Under the pieces are notes generated by a model that did not search any database, was not told where the DNA came from, and saw nothing but the letters and a program-made list of their open reading frames with translations. A stretch of DNA of 64,000 nt from Salegentibacter sp. 24 (GTDB lineage Bacteria > Bacteroidota > Bacteroidia > Flavobacteriales > Flavobacteriaceae): the NCBI RefSeq assembly GCF_004362395.1, contig NZ_SNWE01000010.1, forward strand, positions 84,847-148,846, read 5' to 3'. Positions 53,144 to 62,690 of this stretch are shown here, in pieces (within the stretch, counting starts at the first letter, position 1; each line of letters opens with the position of its first letter). The position numbers and the translations under genes were made by a program.

Positions 53144-54343
53144 ATGAAATTATTAGATTCAAAAACTAAAAATAACGTCCTGCAATCCATGATCAATATT
53201 CTGGATAAAAGGCGTGAAGAAATTGTTGCTGCCAATAAAAAAGATCTCGATGCTTTTGGCGATGGAGATCAGGCTATGCGTGATAGATTGGTGGTAAATA
53301 ATGCCAAGGTGGACGATATGATGCGTTCGGTGAAAGAAGTCATGGACCAGGAAGACCCTGTAGGACAGACCATAGAACATAGAAAATTAGATACAGGCCT
53401 GGATATTACCAACAAAACCGCGCCCTTTGGTACGATAATGATTATTTATGAATCTCGTCCTGATGTAACTATTGAAGCCGCCGTACTTGCCTTTAAAGCT
53501 AATAACAAAATCTATCTCAAAGGTGGTAAGGAAGCAAACCATTCCAATAGAATCCTGGAGGAATGCTGGCACGAGGCACTTCAAGAGAATAATCTGGAAA
53601 AAGACTGGATTGAACTATTACAAATGAATAGAACCGAAACTCAGGAATTCCTTAAAAATCCACCACAGCATATCGATTTAGTAGTGCCCAGAGGTGGAGA
53701 AAAGCTTATCGCTTTTGTTAAAGAGCATTCTACTGGTGCTGTCCTGGTAAGCGGACGTGGAAATAACTTCCTGTATGTTTCTAAAAATGCAGATTTTGAT
53801 ACCGCAAAAAAAGTGATGCTCAATGCTAAAATCGATAAGATTTCAGGATGTAACGCTTTAGACAAGGTCTTAATTGATAAGAATCTGCCAGATTTTGAAA
53901 AAAGAGTAAAAGAACTTTATGATATGTTTACCGAAAATAAAGTGCATATTCAGGTAGACGATGATATCGCCAAAGTACTTCCTAATGAAGAAAAAATACC
54001 TTCTGAAGATACCTGGTATGAAGAATTTTTGGCTATGAGAATTGTACTTGGAGCTATTGATGGTAATGATGCTGCAATGGATAAGATCAACAAATATTCT
54101 GGCGGGCACTCTGCCGTTATTATCACTAAAGATAAGGAAGAAGCTGCGAACTTTATGGAGCAGGTAGACAGCGCTGCTGTTTATCACAACGCTTCTACAC
54201 GTTTTACCGATGGAGGCCAAATGGGAGTTGGAGCAGAACTTGCCATTAGTACCGATAAACTTCACCACCGGGGGCCACTTGGTTTAAAACAATTGGTTAC
54301 CAACAAGTATTATGTTTTAGGGGAAGGACATATCAGAGAGTAG
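53144..54343 (+). CDS. proA: Glutamate-5-semialdehyde dehydrogenase (gamma-glutamyl phosphate reductase)
   Basis: Reduces gamma-glutamyl phosphate to the semialdehyde with NADPH. The aldehyde-dehydrogenase-type fold has APFGTIMIIYESRPDVTIEAA, FKANNKIYLKGGKEANHSN, LVVPRGGEKLI and the catalytic Cys236 in ISGCNALDKVLID. The C-terminal HNASTRFTDGGQMGVGAELAIST and HHRGPLGLKQL blocks are complete. The 399 residues fit. It is the last gene of the operon, 47 nt after proB and with a strong terminator 20 nt after its stop. Confidence 0.97.
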   Translation: MKLLDSKTKNNVLQSMINILDKRREEIVAANKKDLDAFGDGDQAMRDRLVVNNAKVDDMMRSVKEVMDQEDPVGQTIEHRKLDTGLDITNKTAPFGTIMIIYESRPDVTIEAAVLAFKANNKIYLKGGKEANHSNRILEECWHEALQENNLEKDWIELLQMNRTETQEFLKNPPQHIDLVVPRGGEKLIAFVKEHSTGAVLVSGRGNNFLYVSKNADFDTAKKVMLNAKIDKISGCNALDKVLIDKNLPDFEKRVKELYDMFTENKVHIQVDDDIAKVLPNEEKIPSEDTWYEEFLAMRIVLGAIDGNDAAMDKINKYSGGHSAVIITKDKEEAANFMEQVDSAAVYHNASTRFTDGGQMGVGAELAISTDKLHHRGPLGLKQLVTNKYYVLGEGHIRE

Positions 54344-54362
54344 TTCCCCATTGAATAAGTAT

Positions 54363-54393
54363 AAAAAACCGCTGAGTTCATCAGCGGTTTTTT
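54363..54393 (+). terminator. Terminator of the proCBA operon
   Basis: AACCGCTGA pairs with TCAGCGGTT across a 5-nt loop, flanked by A and T runs, 20 nt after the proA stop. Confidence 0.92.
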
Positions 54394-54545
54394 AATGTCT
54401 TATGATTACTGAAAGTGCCATATTAAAACCCAATTTCTGAATTTGGCTACAGGTCCGGTAAGAAATTTTAAAAATACTTTTCTACGCTCATAACTGTAAC
54501 TTTTAGACCTTTTTGCAGTCTTATGAAAAAAGAAATTTTCCCCCG

Positions 54546-56411
54546 ATGAAAAAAGCGATATATATCCTGGCCTTTATTGGCTCATTTTACAGCTGTAAAA
54601 CCACGCAAAGCTTCGAAAAAGATCAACCGATCATCGCAAGCATTGACCTTGTAAATGTTAAAGAAGATAAAGTTCCGGTAATTATTGATCCAAATAGATT
54701 TACAACTAAAACCACCATCTTCCATATCCCTAAAACTGTCCCCGGCACCTACTCTACCGATAATTATGGGCAATTTATCGAGAATTTTAAAGCGCTGGAT
54801 TATAAGGGCAATGAACTAGAATTTGAAAGAATAAATGATAATTCCTGGCATATTTCTGATGCAGAAAATTTAGATAAAGTAAGTTACCGGGTTAACGATA
54901 CCTATGATATTAAGGGGGAAGAAGGTGTTTTCTCACCTTCCGGAACTAACATTGAGGCAGGCGAGAACTTTATGCTTAACCTACATGGTTTTGTAGGCTA
55001 CTTTGAAAATGAAAAAGAGGAACCTTATCGTTTAGAAATCAAAAGACCACAGGGTCTAATCCCCGGTACGGCATTAAGCAAAACAGTTGCCGCTTCAGAA
55101 AATATGGAATTTAAGGAAGATATCTATTCCTTAGGACGGTATTTTGAGGTTATAGACAATCCAATTATGTATGCCCAACCAGATACCACGAGCTTTATGG
55201 TAGAAGGCATGGAAGTACTTATCAACGTGTATTCACCAAATGAAAAATATACTTCAGAAAGTATACAACCGGGGATTGAAAAGATGATTAGCGCGCAAAA
55301 ACGCTTTTTAGGAGCTATAGATAATACCGGTAAATACGCCATTTTGTTATATCTGTCGGATAACGAAAAACAGGATGCCCGTGGTTTTGGAGCCTTAGAG
55401 CACCACACCTCTACCGTGGTTGTACTACCCGAGTCTATGCAGCCGGAACAATTGCAGAAAACCATGACCGATGTTGTTTCTCATGAGTTCTTTCATATAC
55501 TAACTCCCTTAAATGTTCATTCCGAGGAGGTTCATTACTTCGATTACAACGATCCTAAAATGTCTCAGCACCTATGGATGTATGAAGGTGTAACCGAATA
55601 CTTTGCAAACCTGTTTCAAATTGACCAGGGACTTATAGAGAAACAGGATTTTTATGATAGGATTTCTGGTAAGATTAAAACTTCGCAACAGTTTGACGAT
55701 ACGATGCCATTTACTAAAATGAGCAAAAATATCCTGGAAGAACCTTATAAGGACAGTTATTATAATGTATATCAAAAGGGAGCTTTAATTGGGATGGCCC
55801 TTGATATTCGCTTAAGAGAATTAAGCGATGGAAAAATGGGAATCCTTGACCTTATGAAAGCACTTAGCAAAAAATACGGAATGGATAAACCATTTAAGGA
55901 TGAAGAATTATTTGAGGATATTGTTCAACTCACTTACCCTGAAATACGGATTTTCCTGGAAAAATATGTTAATGGATCCACCCCAATTCCCTACAACGAG
56001 TTTTTCGCAAAAGTCGGTCTTGAACAAACTGAGAAAGAAGTCAATACCGGATATTTTATCAAGGGACAAACTCCTTATATCGATGGTGATCCAGCAACTA
56101 AAGACTTGTTTTTCAGGGAAAATATTGAATTTAATTCCTTTTTAAAAAATCTGGGTGTTCAAGGTGGGGATATCATAAAATCAGTAAATGGAGAGCAATA
56201 TAATATTCAGAATGTATATAACCTGGTGATGAAAGCCGAGTCCTGGAAGGAAGGGGAAGAAGTAACTTTCGTAGTATTGCGAGAAGATAAGGAACTGGAA
56301 CTTACGGCAACTACCGCCCAGCCAACAGATACAGAGACAACCATTACTGAAAAGGACCTGCCGGAGAGCAGCCAGGAAGTTAAACTTAGAAATGCTTGGT
56401 TAAAAGGTTAA
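54546..56411 (+). CDS. M61-family metallopeptidase, PDZ-containing lipoprotein
   Basis: Exported glycyl-aminopeptidase-type enzyme. The ATG at 54546 gives a lipoprotein signal, MKKAIYILAFIGSFYSC, with the lipobox Cys at residue 17; an ATG at 54513 would mask it. An N-terminal beta domain (residues about 30-200) is followed by the gluzincin core with the zinc motif HEFFH (313-317) and MYEGVTEYFANLF carrying the third ligand. A C-terminal PDZ domain (about 500-585; LGVQGGDIIKSVNG) completes the M61 architecture. The mature protein is probably on the periplasmic or surface side of a membrane. Monocistronic, with a terminator after it. Confidence 0.92.
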   Translation: MKKAIYILAFIGSFYSCKTTQSFEKDQPIIASIDLVNVKEDKVPVIIDPNRFTTKTTIFHIPKTVPGTYSTDNYGQFIENFKALDYKGNELEFERINDNSWHISDAENLDKVSYRVNDTYDIKGEEGVFSPSGTNIEAGENFMLNLHGFVGYFENEKEEPYRLEIKRPQGLIPGTALSKTVAASENMEFKEDIYSLGRYFEVIDNPIMYAQPDTTSFMVEGMEVLINVYSPNEKYTSESIQPGIEKMISAQKRFLGAIDNTGKYAILLYLSDNEKQDARGFGALEHHTSTVVVLPESMQPEQLQKTMTDVVSHEFFHILTPLNVHSEEVHYFDYNDPKMSQHLWMYEGVTEYFANLFQIDQGLIEKQDFYDRISGKIKTSQQFDDTMPFTKMSKNILEEPYKDSYYNVYQKGALIGMALDIRLRELSDGKMGILDLMKALSKKYGMDKPFKDEELFEDIVQLTYPEIRIFLEKYVNGSTPIPYNEFFAKVGLEQTEKEVNTGYFIKGQTPYIDGDPATKDLFFRENIEFNSFLKNLGVQGGDIIKSVNGEQYNIQNVYNLVMKAESWKEGEEVTFVVLREDKELELTATTAQPTDTETTITEKDLPESSQEVKLRNAWLKG

Positions 56412-56435
56412 TAGATTTTAATTTAAGTGTTTTAT

Positions 56436-56464
56436 GCGGCGGGAATTCCCGCCGCTTTTTATTT
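56436..56464 (+). terminator. Terminator after the M61 peptidase gene
   Basis: GCGGCGGG-AATT-CCCGCCGC, a perfect GC-rich palindrome followed by a T run. It stands out against the AT-rich surroundings. Confidence 0.93.
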
Positions 56465-56521
56465 CCATAATTGGGGTATATCCGCTAAATTAGGGCGCCT
56501 AACCAACTTGAAGATTCAACT

Positions 56522-58522
56522 ATGGAAATTCCTATATTACAGGATATCGTTATTATTCTGGGCCTCTCGATATTGATTATACTTTTATTCCAAAAAATAA
56601 AGGTGCCCTCCATTTTGGGTTTTCTTCTTGCGGGAATAATTGCCGGCCCTCACGCTTTTAACCTTATTAGTTCCTCCCACGAAGTAGAATTACTTTCTGA
56701 AATTGGGATTATCTTCCTGCTTTTTGTTATTGGAATTGAGCTTTCGATAAAAGAGCTTATTTCCATGAAAAATACCGTGCTTATTGGCGGCGGGCTTCAG
56801 GTTGGTGGTACGATTCTTTTTACCACACTGATTGCTTACTTCTTTGGTATACCTTTAAACTCAGCGGTATTCCTTGGCTTTTTGTTCTCCTTAAGTAGTA
56901 CTGCAATCGTTTTAAAGCTTATTCAGGAACGGGGTGAAATAACCGCACCCCACGGCCGGGTAGCCCTTGGAATTCTAATATTCCAGGATATTATTGTAGT
57001 TCCTATGATGTTGCTCACCCCTATTCTAGCTGGAAAAGGTGGTGATATTGTAACCACGGTACTTATCCTGATTCTTAAAATTGTTGGTGTTGGTGTAGTG
57101 ATCTTTTTACTGGCCCGTTATATTGTACCCCGTATCTTCAGTATGGTTGTAAAAACAAAAAGTAAGGAACTCTTTATCTTAACCACAGTAGTTTTTTGCT
57201 TTGCCATTGCCTGGCTTACCTCTTCGGTAGGTTTATCATTGGCACTGGGTGCTTTTTTTGCCGGACTTATTATTTCGGAATCGGAATACAGCCACCAGGC
57301 AACCGTAAATGTTTTGCCCTTTAGGGAGATATTTATCAGTTTCTTTTTTATCTCGGTTGGAACACTTCTAAATCTGGAATTTTTTATCCAAAATATTTTA
57401 GTAATCCTGGGCCTTGTCCTCGGGGTGATATTTTTAAAAATGCTGGTAGTTGGAGGTACCGTATTGTTGCTTAAATATCCGCCAAGAACAGTTTTTTTAA
57501 GCTTGTTTAGCTTATTTCAGGTTGGTGAATTTTCTTTACTTTTATCCGGGGTGGGCCTTGATAATAACATTATTCCAAGTAGTATTTATCAATATTTCCT
57601 GGCAATATCAATCATAACTATGGGTCTTACGCCCTTTCTTATCGCAGCAGCACCGAAGATTACTTATTCCATTTTAAAGGCCAGGGTTCCATCATCGGTA
57701 AGACATCGACTGGAAAGTCTTAATAAACGCAAAACCAGTGAGGAAACCGAATCCAAAAAATTAGAAGATCACCTCATTATTATCGGATACGGAATTAATG
57801 GGGAGAATATTGCCAAAGCTGCACGAAATGCTGAAATTCCTTATGTTATTGTTGATACAGATCCTGTTACTTTTAGAAAGGCAAAAAATAATAATGAACC
57901 GGTTATTTTTGGAGATGCCACCAACTCCCTGATTTTACAACACCTTCATGTGCAGGAAGCACGTGTTGTCGTTATTGCTATTTCAGATCCAGGGGCGACT
58001 AAAAAAATCATTAGTAATGTGCGTTTATATTCAAAAACTGCATTTATAATAGTAAGAACCCGATATGTTAGAGAGATTGAAGAAAATATTAAACTGGGAG
58101 CAGATGAGGTGATTCCAGAAGAATTTGAAACGTCCATAGAAATCTTTAACCGGGTACTTAAAAAATACCTGGTACCATATAATGAAATAATGGATTTTAC
58201 TGCCAGTATACGTTCTTCAGATTACGAAATGTTAACCTCGGTGAAAGGCAGACCTCATAAACCCTCACTTCAACATCTGCATATTCCGAACCGTGAAATC
58301 GTTACCCTGAGCGTACAGCAAAATAACCGAGATATCGTGGGTAAAAGCATTCAGACCTCAGGCATAGGTAAGAACTTTCGTGTAACGGTGCTGGCTATTA
58401 AAAGAGATACCCAGTACATTACGGAAATCCTTCCTGATACCAGGATTAAACAAGGTGATTTGTTGTATATTTTTGGAAACCCAGTAAATATCAACAGGTT
58501 AAATGAAGCGCTTTCCTTCTAA
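56522..58522 (+). CDS. CPA2-type cation:proton antiporter with TrkA domains (Kef-like)
   Basis: A 666-residue integral membrane antiporter for potassium or sodium against protons. About 12 helices fill residues 1-385, including LLAGIIAGPHAF, LFVIGIELSIKEL and GFLFSLSSTAIVLKLIQERGE. A cytosolic TrkA_N/RCK domain follows (LIIIGYGINGENIAKAA near residue 418, nucleotide-binding GxGxxG), then a TrkA_C domain (about 580-665). These domains let nucleotides gate the transporter. It overlaps the convergent SulP gene by 4 bp. Confidence 0.93.
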   Translation: MEIPILQDIVIILGLSILIILLFQKIKVPSILGFLLAGIIAGPHAFNLISSSHEVELLSEIGIIFLLFVIGIELSIKELISMKNTVLIGGGLQVGGTILFTTLIAYFFGIPLNSAVFLGFLFSLSSTAIVLKLIQERGEITAPHGRVALGILIFQDIIVVPMMLLTPILAGKGGDIVTTVLILILKIVGVGVVIFLLARYIVPRIFSMVVKTKSKELFILTTVVFCFAIAWLTSSVGLSLALGAFFAGLIISESEYSHQATVNVLPFREIFISFFFISVGTLLNLEFFIQNILVILGLVLGVIFLKMLVVGGTVLLLKYPPRTVFLSLFSLFQVGEFSLLLSGVGLDNNIIPSSIYQYFLAISIITMGLTPFLIAAAPKITYSILKARVPSSVRHRLESLNKRKTSEETESKKLEDHLIIIGYGINGENIAKAARNAEIPYVIVDTDPVTFRKAKNNNEPVIFGDATNSLILQHLHVQEARVVVIAISDPGATKKIISNVRLYSKTAFIIVRTRYVREIEENIKLGADEVIPEEFETSIEIFNRVLKKYLVPYNEIMDFTASIRSSDYEMLTSVKGRPHKPSLQHLHIPNREIVTLSVQQNNRDIVGKSIQTSGIGKNFRVTVLAIKRDTQYITEILPDTRIKQGDLLYIFGNPVNINRLNEALSF

Positions 58523-60765
58523 GCCAGAGAAGGATCATAAAGCTGAGAAAATTCTATTTTTCCGTTTTCACGATTAAAGAATGCGGTGGCGATCCCTATT
58601 TTACCCTCAGTGATTCGCTCGTTTAGGTAAAGGCTTTGTTTTAGAATTCGACGTTGAGATTCCTTGAGACTCCAGCGGGTAAGAAGATCTGCGTAAATGT
58701 ATAAATTCTTTATTTCAAATTTTGCCGGGATTTGTTTCGCTTTTAAAGCTTCCAGAATAAGGGTGTCAGGGTTCTTAAATCCATTTTCCAAATATTCTTT
58801 TAAAGCCTGGGCATAAATTTTATTTGAAGAGTTCCCCATAATCAATATAAACCGTGCCCTTTGTAATTTACAGGATATTTCAATACTTTTAATAATATGG
58901 CTATCCACCAGGTTTCCAGCAGCCCTAATTGGAATTAAATCCCCAATCCCGGTATTCATCATTACATTTAAAGGTTCCCTTAAATCAATGCAATTAACCA
59001 CCGTGGCCAGGGGCGGCGAATTAATAAAATCCATCAACTCCTTATTTCGAAGTCTTCTGGAAACAAGTTTTCCATCTACATAACGAGCATTTCCATCTTT
59101 TAAATAGTCAAGAATCTCCTGCGGAGTAGATTTTTCTTTAGATTCCTCTATCTCCTCACGTACAAAATCCAATTCCTTTCCTTCGGAATATTTATCTTTA
59201 AGCCCAATGATGCTTACGTTAACATTGTTCTCTTTGGCGAATGTGGTTTTAAAATCTTCAAAAATCTCTAAGATATCATGATCTATATAACTCGCAAATG
59301 TTGCGTCAATGATTACATTTGAGTTCTTGGGAACATTCCAAAGACTATTTTTAATAGAGGCCTTATTAAAAAAGGAAACCTCGTTAGAAAGTTCTAACCT
59401 TATGGTTTCTCCTCTAAAAATTTTAGTGTTTTCAATAAAAAAAGCATTGTGATAATTACTGCGGAGCAAAAAGAAAATACTGATCAGCGACCCGATGAAT
59501 ATACCGATAAGCAAATCGGTAAAAATAATTGCTATTACCGTTACAACAAATGGTATAAACTGGTTCCAACCTTTTTTGTACATCGCTCTAATTACCTCCC
59601 AGGAAGCCAGTCTGTAACCCACAACCAACAGAATTACCGCAAGACTTGAAAGCGGGATAAGATTTAAAACAGTACTTAAGAAAAGAACACTTAACAGAAG
59701 AAAAATTCCGTGAAGAATTGTTGAAAGCTTTGTTTCTGCCCCCGCGTTAATATTAACTGAGCTTCTCACAATAACGGAAGTCAGAGGGATCCCACCGACC
59801 AGACCGGCTAAGGTATTGCCCACCCCCTGGGCTACTAACTCTCTGTTTGGTGGAGTTTTTCGTTTATGCGGATCTATTTCGTCAGCAGCTTCAATGGCCA
59901 GTAAACTGGCTAGAGAGGCAATTAAGGTAATGGTAATGGCGACCCCCCAAACTTCAGGATTTGTTATGGCCGAAAAGTCAGGAAAGGTAATTAGTTCACT
60001 TACCTTCTCAATTTTCGGAATATTCACTAAATAATTTTCATTCAAATAAAGTACGGGGATTGCGTACTTAAAAAGTAAGTTTAAAAGTACTCCAAGAATA
60101 ACAACAATTAATGAGGGGGGTAAAAGTTTAAAATTTTTCAGGGGACTTCGTTCCCAAAAGATAATTATGGCTAGTGAGATTAAAGATAAGACAAGCGCAC
60201 CGGGATGCAAAGAGTAAAAAAAGCCTCTCAACATGGCAAAGGCCTGCTCAAAAATATTATCCCTGGCTCCAAAATAAGCCCCAGCATCCTCAACAAATCC
60301 AACAGCATAGGGTAATTGAGCTATAATCAAGATTATACCAATTGCCGCCAATAAGCCTTTAATAATATTGGAAGGCATATAATCGGCAATTAGCCCTGCT
60401 TTTAAAATTCCCAGGAGAAACTGAAATATTCCTCCAAGGACCACGGCCATCAAAAAAATATCAAAACTCCCAAGCGAGGCAATAGATGCCGCAACCACTG
60501 CGGTTAAACTTGCAGCGGGCCCACTAACACTGACTGAAGAATGACTAACATTTCCTATAACAATCCCTCCAATAATTCCGGATATTAACCCGGCAACCAA
60601 AGGAGCGCCACTGGCCAGGGCAATCCCAAGGCACAAGGGTAAGGCCACAAGAAAAACCACCATACTGGCAGGGATATCCTTATTCAGCCTGGAAAATATG
60701 GGTTTCCCTGCGGCGGACTGGTCCATCCTTTGTCCAAGGTTTTTAAATTTACTATTGATGCCCAC
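58519..60765 (-). CDS. SulP-family anion transporter with STAS and inactive carbonic-anhydrase-like domain
   Basis: A 748-residue SulP transporter, possibly for bicarbonate or sulfate. The membrane domain (about 30-435) has PASMVVFLVALPLCLGIALASG, the VSGPAASLTAVVAAS region and GLVGGIPLTSVIVRSS. A STAS domain follows (about 440-530; SNVIIDATFASYIDHDILEI). Residues 545-748 match a beta-carbonic anhydrase: CIDLRE keeps Cys592, Asp594 and Arg596 and is followed by GIGDLIPIRAAGNLV. The second zinc motif (HxxC) reads NSSN (Asn645, Asn648), so two of three protein zinc ligands are gone and catalysis is unlikely. The tail may be a sensor or scaffold. Confidence 0.92.
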   Translation of the reverse strand: MGINSKFKNLGQRMDQSAAGKPIFSRLNKDIPASMVVFLVALPLCLGIALASGAPLVAGLISGIIGGIVIGNVSHSSVSVSGPAASLTAVVAASIASLGSFDIFLMAVVLGGIFQFLLGILKAGLIADYMPSNIIKGLLAAIGIILIIAQLPYAVGFVEDAGAYFGARDNIFEQAFAMLRGFFYSLHPGALVLSLISLAIIIFWERSPLKNFKLLPPSLIVVILGVLLNLLFKYAIPVLYLNENYLVNIPKIEKVSELITFPDFSAITNPEVWGVAITITLIASLASLLAIEAADEIDPHKRKTPPNRELVAQGVGNTLAGLVGGIPLTSVIVRSSVNINAGAETKLSTILHGIFLLLSVLFLSTVLNLIPLSSLAVILLVVGYRLASWEVIRAMYKKGWNQFIPFVVTVIAIIFTDLLIGIFIGSLISIFFLLRSNYHNAFFIENTKIFRGETIRLELSNEVSFFNKASIKNSLWNVPKNSNVIIDATFASYIDHDILEIFEDFKTTFAKENNVNVSIIGLKDKYSEGKELDFVREEIEESKEKSTPQEILDYLKDGNARYVDGKLVSRRLRNKELMDFINSPPLATVVNCIDLREPLNVMMNTGIGDLIPIRAAGNLVDSHIIKSIEISCKLQRARFILIMGNSSNKIYAQALKEYLENGFKNPDTLILEALKAKQIPAKFEIKNLYIYADLLTRWSLKESQRRILKQSLYLNERITEGKIGIATAFFNRENGKIEFSQLYDPSLA

Positions 60766-60961
60766 TAAAAAATTGTATAAGAGTTGTTTGAAATAAAACC
60801 TGAAATTAGAAAATTAGTCTTTATAAAACCTGATTTTTATAAAACATTCAAAAGTGTTCTTAAATAATACCAAAAAATAGCTGTGCTAGTATAGTCCTAT
60901 TGGTGTTATAATTATTATTAGATATCTTTAAAAACTAAACAATCTAACAACCAAAAAGCTT

Positions 60962-62632
60962 ATGTCTGTACTTCCCGACCATCTTCTGCGTTACCAGAAA
61001 TTTATAGGCTTTATGCTCAAATACTGGAACAGCGATCTATTTGTCAATACCGCTTCACAGGCAATGGACGAAACATCAGATAAAGATAATTCCCAGCATA
61101 CTTACGATCAAACACCCCAGGAACTAGTAGAAGACTTAAAAAACATGGGGCCTACCTATATAAAAATGGGCCAACTGCTTTCAACCCGGCCAGACCTTTT
61201 ACCCGATGCTTATTTAAAGGCCCTGGCTACATTACAGGATGATGTCCCGGCAATTCCTTACCAGGATGTACACCGGATTGTGGAGGAAGAAATAGGAACA
61301 AGGATTTCTAAAGCTTTTGATAGCTTTGACAAAGAGCCTCTGGCAAGTGCTTCCATTGGCCAGGTTCATAAAGCTACTTTACGCTCTGGTAAGCCAGTCG
61401 CAGTTAAAGTCCAGAGACCGGGAATAAAGAAACAATTCCTTTCGGATTTAGATACCCTAAAAGAATTAGCCGAACTTGCGATTAAACATAGCTCAACAGC
61501 GAAGAAATATGCCTTTGATGATGTTTTAGCTGAATTAAGGCGGATTTTATTACAAGAATTGGATTATTACAGGGAAGCACAGAATCTAATCACCCTGGGT
61601 AAGAATTTAAAGGAATTCAAAAGTTTAATTGTACCGCAACCTATTCAGGATTATTCTTCTTCCAAGGTACTTACTATGGAGTTTATTGAAGGCCGAAAAA
61701 TTACTTCCATCTCTCCCCTTAAACAAATCGAAGTAGATTATTCTCCTTTAGTGGACCAGCTGGTAAATGCCTACTTGAAACAGGTTATTACGGACGGTTT
61801 TGTACATGCGGATCCGCATCCGGGAAATATTCAGTTTACAAAAGACGACAAAATTGCACTTATAGACCTGGGAATGGTCGCACGGTTCAGCCCTGCAATA
61901 AAACGATATATTTTAGAGCTCTTACTGGCCATTAGTAATAATAACGGTGAAGAAACTGCCAGGGTTTTATTAAGCATGAGTGAGATTCCCAAAGAAGCTG
62001 ATTTAAAGTTTTTTAAAAAATCGATCAGTGATATTATCATGGATAGCGAACATAGTCCTGCAAGAGATATGCAAACCGGTCGGCTTCTTATACAACTAAA
62101 CCGGCTGGCCGGGGAAAGTGGAATTCATCTTCCTGTAGAGGTGAATATCCTTGGAAAAATACTTTTGAACATGGATCAAATTATTGCGGTTTTAGATCCC
62201 GATTTCGACCTTAGAGAGGCCATAAAACGTCATTCTCATAAAATAATGCGCGATAAGATGTATGAAGAATTAAAGCCAGAGAACTTTTTCTCCTCCCTCC
62301 TGGCATCAAAGAAATTTCTGGAATATTTACCCGATAGACTCAACACTATTTCAAAAAACCTTTCAGAGAACGAGTTCAAAATAAAGATTGACGCCATCGA
62401 CGAAAAGCGGGTCACTGATGGCTTTCAAAAAGTTGCCAACCGTATTACCCTGGGTTTAATTATCGCCGCTATGATCATTGGTGCAGCAATGCTCATGCAG
62501 GTCCCTTCGGATTTTATGATTCTGGGATATCCCGGTCTTGCCATGGTGTTTTTCTTATTAGCTGCTATTGGCGGAATTATTCTTAGCTATATCATTATTT
62601 TCAGGGACGATAATCTAAATAATAAAGATTAA
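60962..62632 (+). CDS. UbiB/ABC1/AarF-family atypical kinase
   Basis: Membrane-associated ATPase of the family that supports quinone synthesis or lipid transport (UbiB, ADCK). The family-specific KxGQ motif is KMGQLLSTRPDLLPDAYL (Lys68-Gln71), the Ala-rich loop ASASIGQVHKATL, the Lys in PVAVKVQRPGI, the catalytic loop VHADPHPGNIQF and the metal Asp in LIDLGMVARF. Two helices end the protein (LGLIIAAMIIGAAMLMQV; LAMVFFLLAAIGGIILSYIIIF). The 556 residues match the family. It is divergent from the SulP gene across a 196-bp AT-rich gap. Confidence 0.93.
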   Translation: MSVLPDHLLRYQKFIGFMLKYWNSDLFVNTASQAMDETSDKDNSQHTYDQTPQELVEDLKNMGPTYIKMGQLLSTRPDLLPDAYLKALATLQDDVPAIPYQDVHRIVEEEIGTRISKAFDSFDKEPLASASIGQVHKATLRSGKPVAVKVQRPGIKKQFLSDLDTLKELAELAIKHSSTAKKYAFDDVLAELRRILLQELDYYREAQNLITLGKNLKEFKSLIVPQPIQDYSSSKVLTMEFIEGRKITSISPLKQIEVDYSPLVDQLVNAYLKQVITDGFVHADPHPGNIQFTKDDKIALIDLGMVARFSPAIKRYILELLLAISNNNGEETARVLLSMSEIPKEADLKFFKKSISDIIMDSEHSPARDMQTGRLLIQLNRLAGESGIHLPVEVNILGKILLNMDQIIAVLDPDFDLREAIKRHSHKIMRDKMYEELKPENFFSSLLASKKFLEYLPDRLNTISKNLSENEFKIKIDAIDEKRVTDGFQKVANRITLGLIIAAMIIGAAMLMQVPSDFMILGYPGLAMVFFLLAAIGGIILSYIIIFRDDNLNNKD

Positions 62633-62690
62633 GCGGTTTGGGGATCTGTACATTTCAGTGTATTTTTCAGTTCTAAAAAATTAGATGCAC

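Noticed and set aside
60831..60842. TGAT-TTTT-ATAA between the SulP and UbiB genes, resembling the regulon site
   Set aside because: One mismatch, and no -7-like box at the 23-nt spacing on either strand. Treated as chance in AT-rich DNA.
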